From Acanthosepion lycidas (Eukaryota; Mollusca; Cephalopoda; Sepiida; Sepiidae): a stretch of DNA of 64,000 nt. The stretch spans positions 88,662,163 through 88,726,162 of the forward strand of contig OZ010573.1 of assembly GCA_963932145.1 (NCBI GenBank), read 5' to 3'. Below are positions 56,822 to 64,000 of the stretch, piece after piece. The notes below the pieces were generated by a model. That model was not told the DNA's origin and ran no database searches. It saw only the letters and a program-made list of their open reading frames with translations. The position numbers and the translations under genes were made by a program. Numbering within the stretch: the first letter of the stretch is position 1; each line of letters opens with the position of its first letter.

Positions 56822-57793
56822 CTAGGGGATCCTCCCCCCAGCCACCGCCCGGGAATAACTAGCTTTAAGCGTCTTCCCTTTTTCAGCTCTATCTAGAGCG
56901 AGCCGTTTGCTGAAATCAGTGGTGAAGGACCTAATCCTACATTTAAGGCGTTCCCACCACCTATTCCCGATAACCGCCCCCACTAGCTCCCGCTGTACTA
57001 GTCTAGTTAGCTGCTCCTGGAAGTCCCGCCTGTCCAGTAAAGACAGATTGAACTTCCAGTACCCAGCCATTCTAGGCCTATTGTCTAACGCCACCCGGGC
57101 ACAAACGAGTTTGTGATCCGAATAGCCTACCCAGTGGAACGTAGGGCAATCTAGTAGTTCTATGTCGGCTCTTCTCACTAACATTCTGTCAAGGTAGCTA
57201 ACCACCTTGTCAAAAGGCCAATTAAGAGCCCACGTCGACATTTTTCCCTTGGGATGATCGACCCGGTATCTATCGACGAGACCATAATCGTCGATCAGAT
57301 CGACCAAGCTGCGATCGCCCCCTCTCCCGCTAGCACCCCGCCCCCTGTCTAACTTGGGGTCCAGGGTGGCATTCCAGTCCCCCATTAAAACTAGGCGCGT
57401 TGAATCCACCAGGAACGGCCCCAACCGCCGAAAGAACGAGACCCGCTCCCTCTGGTCATTGGGCGCATAAACCGCAACGACCCGGAACGAACCACTTTTC
57501 ACGGCAATATCGGCCACGATCAACCGGCCCTCTGCATCGGTATGCACAAGGTCTACCTTCGCATCGAGAGTACGTCTGACAAGCAAAGAAACACCTCTGG
57601 CAGACCGGTCCCCGTATGCTGAATAAACGACAAAGTCATCCTCCAGCACACACGCATCGGAACTGCAAACAAAGTGGGTCTCTTCGATCGCGGCGACATC
57701 CACATCAAAGGACAACAGGTCTCGTAGCAGGCGGGCAGCCTTACCCCGATCCCTCAAGCCATTCACATTCAGTATAGCTAACTTAACTGCCAT
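56822..57793 (-). CDS. LINE ORF2 endonuclease domain
   Basis: 323-residue frame from ATG at 57793, the natural ORF2 start: MAVKLAILNVNGLRDRGKAA. Catalytic landmarks of APE-type LINE endonucleases are present: Asn11 (NVNGLRD), Glu38 (EETH), Asp139-Asn141 (GDWNA), LDRML at about 201-205, and Ser225-Asp226-His227 (SDHK). It nicks target DNA to prime reverse transcription. The frame is closed by a premature stop after GGRIP near a C-run (56832), so the protein no longer reaches RT. Confidence 0.88.
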   Translation of the reverse strand: MAVKLAILNVNGLRDRGKAARLLRDLLSFDVDVAAIEETHFVCSSDACVLEDDFVVYSAYGDRSARGVSLLVRRTLDAKVDLVHTDAEGRLIVADIAVKSGSFRVVAVYAPNDQRERVSFFRRLGPFLVDSTRLVLMGDWNATLDPKLDRGRGASGRGGDRSLVDLIDDYGLVDRYRVDHPKGKMSTWALNWPFDKVVSYLDRMLVRRADIELLDCPTFHWVGYSDHKLVCARVALDNRPRMAGYWKFNLSLLDRRDFQEQLTRLVQRELVGAVIGNRWWERLKCRIRSFTTDFSKRLALDRAEKGKTLKASYSRAVAGGRIP

Positions 57794-57835
57794 CGTCTAG
57801 GCCTGCAAAAAGAAAAAAGAATAAGTGCAAAAACC

Positions 57836-58807
57836 TTATACACATACGGGGCGGAAATCTGCGTTGAGCAGGACCCCAACAGATTGTCCCAGACTGCCAG
57901 TGCCCAATTCAGTCGCCATACGACCGCCCAGGACAATACCGCCGACGTCAATAGGGTACATTAATTTAATAGCCCTATATAAGGAGGGGTGAACTAAAAC
58001 CGGGACCCTCCCAAAGCAAAAGTTGCGCAATCTCTTTAAGTCGGGGTTGTCCAATTCGCACATTTTAATGTTCGGAAAGGCATCCCTGGCCTCGAATATG
58101 TGGCTCCACACCTTCAGGTAGCCACCAGAGTCTCTGACGCAGGTAATGACACCTGGAGCCTTTGGAAAATTACGGGGGTCCTCGACACTTTTGCCGTCCA
58201 CCTCCGTCGTTTTGTACAGCACCTCCAACAGGGCCTTCCTTTGTTTGGACAGACCCCTTATATACTCTTCTTTGTCAATTTTACAAATTGACTCGGGGCC
58301 CTCAAACATTTTCTTTTTCTTCTTTTTCTCCCTAGCAGGATGGGGAGGGGAGGAGGTGGACGTGTGTGGTGGTGTGTTCAACGAACTTGGGGAAGATATG
58401 GAGGGAGAGGGGGGTGTAGCACGGGAAGGGGAGGAAGGGAAACTCTTAATGCCGAGAGAGCAGGACGATCTAATTGGCGAAGCCGGGAAGGAGCGCCTCC
58501 TGGTTTTGACCAGACTGCATTCCGCCCGGCTACGACCAGAACAACTTTCTTGTGTTTTTCTTTCTTCTTCTTCTTCTTCTTCTTCCTCCTCCTCCTCTTT
58601 TCTGCACCTCTTCAGAGATGCCACTCGAGGTGGAGGCATGTGTTCAACTTCCATCGGACTGTCTCTTTGTTCCTTTGGTTGCTGCTGCTGCTGCTGTGGT
58701 TGTAGTGTTTGTTGTTGTTGCTGCTGCTGCTGCTGCTGCTCTTTCTGTGGGGTTTTTTTGGGTGACTGTTTTTTTGCCACTTCTTTTTCCCCTTTTTTCT
58801 TTTCCAC
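57836..58807 (-). pseudogene. LINE ORF1 C-terminal half
   Basis: 323-residue frame that continues ORF1 after a frameshift. It has a Lys/Gln-rich start with a poly-Gln run, a Glu-rich run, Ser/Pro-rich spacer (PSPSISSPSSLNTPPHTSTS), poly-Lys, then a folded-looking C-terminal domain (SICKIDKEEYIRGLSKQRKA, FPNIKMCELDNPDLKRLRNF, VPVLVHPSLYRAIKLMYPID). It ends 43 bp upstream of the ORF2 ATG, as expected for a two-ORF LINE. The initial Met is not the natural start. Confidence 0.75.
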
Positions 58808-59694
58808 CTGTTGCTTTGGTGTTGGTTGAGACTTCTCCTTTGGGGGGGGGCTGGTACATTCTTTCCCTTCCTTCCATTTACAACCTCCTTCCAGGCGCCG
58901 TCACCGTTTTTTTCTGCTTCTGCCATTTTGTCGTTCACAGCTACTGGTGCTACTGGTGGCGTGGGCTGGCTTACAGGCTGAGGCTGTTTCGTTGGGCAAT
59001 CTTTCGCCATGTGTCCCCGGACACCACACACCCAACAATTCGGTCGCCTGCCTTCCACCACGACCCACATCTTTCTTTTCCTGCAAACCAGGGTGTTGGG
59101 AATTCTCCTAAATTCTTCCTGGCTCAGGGTCACCTGCAGTTCAACGTCACTCGTGGCAATGTCGGACTTGCTCAGTATCGCTTTGACCTCCTCCACTTTT
59201 CCATACTGAGCGAAGAAGGCCCCCATTCTGTCCTCCGAGATGTCCACAGGCACTCCGTGGACTGTTATTTTAGTCCTACGGGTGCCCATGTATTCCGTTT
59301 GCAGCTTGAGGTTTTTTGTTGTCAACACGCTGCCTGCCAACTGCTTCGCATCCAGTTCTGTTGGTAGGAGAATGTCCCACATTGCGTTTGACCTCCTAGC
59401 CAGCACCTTCGGATAAATTTTCAAGGTCATTAGGACCTCTTCCATTATCTCCCTGCTGACTCCGGTTAATTTCCGACTTTTCACGTCGGACGTCAGCAGG
59501 GAAATGATCTTATTTTCCACCGCTTCCAGTGCTTCAGGGATCGTAAGGAATTCATTTTCTTTAAACGACCCTTCAAAAGTCTCTCTTTGAGCTGCGTAGT
59601 ATTCGGCATCTTTTTTCTTTTTCGGCCTATTCTCAGACCAGGCCGAATTTTCTAAAGACACCGTCGGTGGTGTATTGTTTACGTTTTGGTCCAT
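58612..59694 (-). pseudogene. LINE ORF1 N-terminal half (RRM and zinc knuckle)
   Basis: 360-residue frame from ATG at 59694, the natural ORF1 start. Residues 141-213 look like an RRM fold (TKITVHGVPVDISEDRMGAF as RNP-2 and helix 1). Residues 220-233 are a CCHC zinc knuckle (CWVCGVRGHMAKDC). Together they suggest an RNA-binding chaperone that packages LINE RNA. After about residue 285 the frame leaves the true path at a run of nine Gs (about 58844-58852, plus strand) and drifts into Ser/Asn repeats. A one-base change there would rejoin it with 58807-57836. Confidence 0.82.
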
Positions 59695-60112
59695 GGTGGC
59701 CTGCGACGACCACCACGACAGAACGAATGTCTTTTAAGTGTTAAAATAATATTTTTTTGCAGTAAAACAAAAAGAAAAACATAAAGAAAAACGGTGGAAT
59801 AACAAAAATAAATTTCAATAAAGGAGCAAACCAAGGTAAACAAACAAAACAGTGAGGGGGTGGGTAAAAATGCAAGAAAGAAAAAAAAACGTACGACTAC
59901 AGAAAACTCAAAAACAAAAGGCTTTTAAACAAAAATTAAAAAGGAAAAAAAGATTTGCAAAACTTATCAGATACGTAGGTCAACACAGCTTGTCCAACCC
60001 ACTCCAGAAACAAACAATCCGGATGCAAAGCTCTAACTGGTATCGTATAAAATCCATAAAATAAATTAAAATACGATAAAAAAGACGTATGAACAAGACT
60101 TATCCAAACAGA
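59695..60112 (-). other. LINE 5' UTR
   Basis: Non-coding A-rich sequence upstream of ORF1. Its outermost bases (TATCTGTTTGGATAAGTCTT on the minus strand) are nearly identical to the central part of the palindrome at 63379-63795. A 70-residue basic frame on the plus strand is an artefact of A-rich sequence. Confidence 0.6.
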
Positions 60113-60130
60113 TAGGGTTAAATAAAGACT
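60113..60130. repeat. target-site duplication, right copy (18 bp)
   Basis: Identical to 53772-53789 (TAGGGTTAAATAAAGACT). Confidence 0.9.
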
Positions 60131-60390
60131 TGGGTATTTTAAATCTTTATAAATATTTCAATAGTTAAACATTTTTTTAGATATAGTTAATTTTTTATTT
60201 TTATTTTATTAAACAACATCTAAAATATTATTACAGTTAGATTTACGTTAGGAATATTCGAACACAATGGCGTTCCATATCACGTGACGTCCGCGTCTCG
60301 TAACGGACGCTACTAGTAAACAAACAGTAATTTTAATTTATTTGTAACGAACAGTTATTTCTGAAGAAACATTATTAGTTTTTTAATTTG
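60113..60390 (+). other. Penelope-like remnant right of LINE insertion
   Basis: Begins with the second copy of the 18-bp duplication. Read across the insertion, GLNKDLGIL and then a stop-rich AT tail would continue the 53180-53789 fragment into its 3' UTR. From about 60200 nothing is recognisable. Confidence 0.55.
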
Positions 60391-60396
60391 CAACTT

Positions 60397-61182
<786 letters not shown>

Positions 61183-61265
<83 letters not shown>
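61183..61265. repeat. (CA)n(TA)n microsatellite
   Basis: Short CA run then TA run. Confidence 0.95.
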
Positions 61266-61289
61266 GCATTAAATATATAATCATACAAG

Positions 61290-61830
61290 CAATGGGTAAA
61301 TTGTCGCCATTTTATAATTTTAATTTCGCGCATGCGTGTTGATTGTTTTTTATTTTGTCAACTGCACAATATAAAAGGATCGGTTGTGTACCGTCTGTGC
61401 GAAAAAGACCATGATGAAACAATTCACTCCCCCAGAATTTTGGAAATGGCATGCTGTACTGCTTGGAATTCACACCGAAATCTCCAACACGGTAATTTTA
61501 AATTGTTTGAGTGTCAATCTGAGGACGTTGCAGAGGATACGCAACAGTTGGATGAGACTAATGTTGATTACGAATATGTTTGGAGTGATCACTCGTGTAG
61601 GCGTCGTTATGACTTCATTCATCATCCCACAGGTCCCCTGACTCGTCACGGACGTCTACATTTGAGGAGATAGTGCTGCCCTTGGTCAAGACGGTGGCTG
61701 TAAAATAAGGTAAACTGTGGAAGATGGTAGATGATATTACTTTTGCCTTGTAAATGAAAAAGATTTTATTTTGTTGTTGAAAATAACCACTGTGTAATAT
61801 TTTAGCAAAAAAATAATGGAACATCGAAGT
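61290..61830 (+). pseudogene. mariner/Tc1-like remnant, same family as 24360-24985
   Basis: The 5' region AAATTGTCGCCATTTTATAA, then TTCGCGCATGCGTGTTG and GTCAACTGCACAATATAAAA, matches the minus strand of 24985-24890. The coding part starts near 61411 (MMKQFTPPEFWKWHAVLLGI), then HTEISNTVILNCLSVNLRTL, QRIRNSWMRLM and VGVVMTSFIIPQVP. The sequence then breaks off, and the catalytic DDE half seen in the other copy is absent. Dead, truncated. Confidence 0.6.
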
Positions 61831-62916
61831 AAGTAATTTTCCCTTTTACTAAGTCCAGTATTGTTTATGTTCGCAGATTTGATTTAAATTGTTTCTGTGC
61901 TTAATTAACGCATTAAATAATTTATTTTGGAGATATTTAAAAAATACGATTCTTAGAAATTTAAGCCAGCTCTCGTTCAGACATAAGCAAGCCATTGTTA
62001 AAGTCAATACAGTTCGTAGTGTATATCTTGAGCGAAAACCATTTTTTCTAAAACTTTCAAAATATTTTGATGCAATTTATTTTTGTCTATGTTTCTGAGA
62101 TGACGTATTGTAATTATTTACATTATTCGGCCGAAACTTCGTGAATATGGCAATAAAGGTGACGACAACAGCCCGAACAATGTAAATAATAGCAATTTGT
62201 TTCATTTGAATATTCAATTCTGTAAACGCCATAAGTATTTTGAATGTTTTATATGATTCCTATTCCACATAGATATATTTGTATTTTAGAGGGTCAGGAC
62301 TGATTTAATATAAGCATATTGTGATGAGATATTTTTAATTAAATTGCATGATATTATGTATTGTCATCAGTATTGTTTTTTATACTGGATTTATCATTCG
62401 ATCAATGCCTGTTAATTTTCGGATATTACTGATGGCATTTCTTGAGAATACACTTCAGATAATTATTTGATGGAGCAGAATTTAAAAGTGGGTCATTTTA
62501 TAGTTTATAAAACTAGAAACAAAACAATCTAATAATGTCTACACAGATTCGTACGAGATCCACAACCGAAACTTATATGCGTTTTTAAAATACTCTTTTT
62601 AAAGAGAAATAAACTTCTTATTGAAGCCTGATATGCTAAACAAAATTTAATGGCATACTTTTTTTTAAAAAAAAAGATGTTTTAATGCTTTCATCGTTAC
62701 AAATATTACGAATACAAAATTCTCACGGAAAATAAAACTCTGAAATTGAGCAGAGAATGTCGTGCTATGGTTCATTATACTTGCAGAAACTTAAGACATG
62801 CTTGTGTGCAGAAGGTGCAGTTTAAATTAAGTGACACAGGTATGGACATGGACATAGATATCTCATACCAGAAACATAGATATGTGGACAAACAGAAATA
62901 TATATTTGAAAAAGAG
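61831..62916. other. gene-free stretch
   Basis: AT-rich; no gene or element recognised. Confidence 0.4.
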
Positions 62917-62975
62917 GTAGATAGATAGATAGATAGATAGAAAGAAAGAAAGACAGAAAGAAAGAAAGATTGGTA
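62917..62975. repeat. (TAGA)n(AAAG)n microsatellite
   Basis: About 25 bp of TAGA followed by AAGA repeats. Confidence 0.9.
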
Positions 62976-63040
62976 GGTAGATGTGCGTATAACGTGCCTG
63001 GTTGTTTATAACTTCATTGTGAAACAACATTGCCTTATTG

Positions 63041-63041
63041 T

Positions 63042-63105
<64 letters not shown>
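63041..63105. repeat. (AT)n microsatellite
   Basis: Pure TA run. Confidence 0.95.
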
Positions 63106-63113
<8 letters not shown>

Positions 63114-63286
63114 AGGTCGAAGAATTAGGGCCGTTTTTACGACCCTAATGAAATGAATTATTATATTAATGAAGTTTTAATGTTTATATATATTTTTAGA
63201 ATAATAATTATTGCTCTGTTTCTAACTAGTGCTCTACCTAGTTTTATATCCATTTGGAAATATCCACATTGATCACCAAGTTTATC

Positions 63287-63289
<3 letters not shown>

Positions 63290-63345
<56 letters not shown>
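63290..63345. repeat. (AT)n microsatellite
   Basis: Pure TA run. Confidence 0.95.
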
Positions 63346-63346
<1 letters not shown>

Positions 63347-63440
63347 AGCAAACATAAATGGATATAAATCCGACAGAATGAAGAAAAATATTTGGAAAAA
63401 ACAAACAAAAATCCTTAAATGCAATTATGTTATTTTAATA

Positions 63441-63502
63441 TGAATGAAATTTCAACGTCTGAAGTTTCGGTTTAATAAACCTTCTTCAGGACAATATTCA
63501 TT
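63441..63502 (-). ncRNA. hammerhead-like motif, degraded arm
   Basis: Mirror of the motif on the other arm: CTGAAGA at 63489-63483, then GGTTT/AAACC stem, GAAAC. Helix III has a G-to-T change (CTTCAGACGTT) and helix I has GAA for GAC, so pairing is weaker. Confidence 0.35.
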
Positions 63503-63670
63503 AAAATACAATTAACATAATCAGTTCAACATGACAAAGACGATGGACATAAAAACAAGACTTATCCAAAACAGATAAAATTTAAAATTTTCAGTTATCT
63601 GTTTTGGATAAGTCTTGTTTTTATGTCCATCGTCTTTGTCATGTTGAACTGATTATGTTAATTGTATTTT

Positions 63671-63730
63671 AATGAATATTGTCCTGAAGAAGGTTTATTA
63701 AACCGAAACGTCAGACGTTGACATTTCATT
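63671..63730 (+). ncRNA. candidate type I hammerhead ribozyme
   Basis: Secondary structure read by eye. Helix I is AATGAA/TTCATT (63671-63676 with 63725-63730) plus TGTC/GACA (63680-63683 with 63720-63723), separated by an internal loop. The core box CTGAAGA (63684-63690) matches CUGANGA. Helix II is GGTTT-ATT-AAACC (63692-63704). GAA (63705-63707) completes the core with A63708, which opens helix III ACGT-CAG-ACGT (63708-63718). The cleavage-site residue would be T63719. One deviation: an extra A (63691) lies between the core and helix II, instead of the usual G-C closing pair. Such ribozymes are established in terminal repeats of Penelope-like elements. Confidence 0.5.
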
Positions 63731-63790
63731 CATATTAAAATAACATAATTGTATTTAAGGATTTTTGTTTGTTTTTACCAAATATTTTTC

Positions 63791-63795
<5 letters not shown>

Positions 63796-63863
<68 letters not shown>
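63796..63863. repeat. (AT)n microsatellite
   Basis: Pure TA run between two ribozyme-like repeats. Confidence 0.95.
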
Positions 63864-63869
<6 letters not shown>

Positions 63870-64000
63870 GAAGAGAAGAGAGGTGCCGTAAACGTTTTTG
63901 GTTGTAATGTGGAATTATTTAGAAAAAATATTATGTTTTGTTTTACATAATTTTACTACACGTGTTTCTGGTCTCGTGACCGTCTTCAGGTTAAAGCGGA
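63864..64000 (-). repeat. repeat with hammerhead-like core, copy 2 (runs off window)
   Basis: Nearly identical to 31365-31510. Minus strand: CTGAAGA (63989-63983), hairpin GGTC-ACGA-GACC (63981-63970), GAAA (63968-63965), a minimal helix III AC-ACGT-GT, and A63957 as the cleavage-site residue. Helix I is short (about AC/GT plus three A-T pairs with a mismatch). The base next to each side of helix II is a C-A mismatch rather than G-C. Confidence 0.45.

Larger units (their letters stand above)
53790..60112 (-). mobile_element. Tx1/L1-like LINE, 6.3 kb, nearly full length
   Basis: Minus-strand order: 5' UTR (60112-59695), ORF1 with RRM-like and CCHC parts, ORF2 with apurinic-type endonuclease, reverse transcriptase and C-terminal cysteine region, then a 3' UTR of about 690 bp. 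Flanked by an exact 18-bp duplication. The 3' end is CCAATAAATACC with no poly(A) tract. Frames are broken in few places (about 58845, 56830, 56515, 55500, 55280, 54890), so the insertion is relatively young. Base composition is GC-richer than its surroundings. The RRM plus zinc-knuckle ORF1 and APE-type ORF2 fit L1/Tx1 elements. Confidence 0.88.
63379..63795. repeat. 417-bp palindrome (inverted pair of ribozyme-bearing repeats)
   Basis: Left arm from ATGAAGAAAAATATTTGG and right arm ending CCAAATATTTTTCTTCAT are near-perfect reverse complements about 200 bp long, meeting around 63587 (AAATTTAAAATTTTC). Each arm carries a CTGAAGA...GAAAC core. The central part is shared with the outer edge of the LINE 5' UTR at 60084-60112. 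It is followed directly by (AT)n. Head-to-head terminal repeats of a Penelope-like element are the likeliest origin (inference). Confidence 0.85.

Noticed and set aside
58146..59367. Plus-strand frames of 227 and 271 codons
   Set aside because: Antisense to LINE ORF1; long runs of Cys, Ser and Leu come from the reverse of its poly-Gln and poly-Glu codons.

Overview
This window reads as repeat-dominated nuclear DNA from a metazoan, most likely a cephalopod (octopus-like) mollusc. I infer this from the very dense long (AT)n, (GT)n, (GATA)n and (CTAT)n arrays, the many mariner-type elements, a Tx1/L1-like LINE, Penelope-like (PLE) and GIY-YIG retroelement remnants, Helitrons, and SINEs that join a 5S rRNA head to a tRNA-Arg-like unit. 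Base composition is AT-rich except inside the retrotransposons. I found no intact host protein-coding gene, no tRNA gene and no CRISPR. The only host-gene candidate is one exon-like block (about 21375-21678).

Layout. 1-980 is a GATA minisatellite with a higher-order unit. 981-7000 holds microsatellites, a 224-bp palindrome, a Tc1-like remnant and a broken minus-strand transposase-like gene (5950-6884). 7005-11700 is an old minus-strand copy of the same LINE that reappears, better preserved, at 53790-60112. 12424-16156 is a Gypsy LTR element (minus strand) with both LTRs but an internal deletion of most of RNase H and all of integrase; its leader has the primer-binding-site region repeated about four times. 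16867-17060, 19330-19620 and 47563-47885 are SINE copies. 17840-20210 and 44290-48600 carry many 3' fragments of another LINE. 22040-22700 and 34010-35110 are minisatellites. 24372-24985 and 61290-61830 are related mariner-like remnants.

30367-39139 is the densest accessory region. It holds two Helitrons facing each other (30367-32854 minus, 35321-36015 plus), a deleted Hsmar1-like mariner, two mariner MITEs, and a TIR-flanked 2.9-kb DNA transposon (36229-39139) with a broken, intron-containing transposase from a family I recognise only as 'uncharacterized' animal proteins. Further mariners lie at 39809-41022, 49052-49851 and 51109-52331, and palindromic mariner MITEs at 41705, 46234 and 52798. 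The LINE at 53790-60112 sits inside a Penelope-like element and is bracketed by an exact 18-bp direct repeat. The window ends with a 417-bp palindrome (63379-63795) whose arms fold as hammerhead-ribozyme-like RNAs, next to a second repeat family with a similar core (also at 31365-31510).

The elements interact mainly as nested insertions. Many TA-targeting elements abut (AT)n arrays, which look like landing pads; mariner TIRs have spawned MITEs; and Helitron termini enclose a fragment of the TIR transposon. All coding assignments rest on reading conceptual translations and recalled family motifs. No database search was run.
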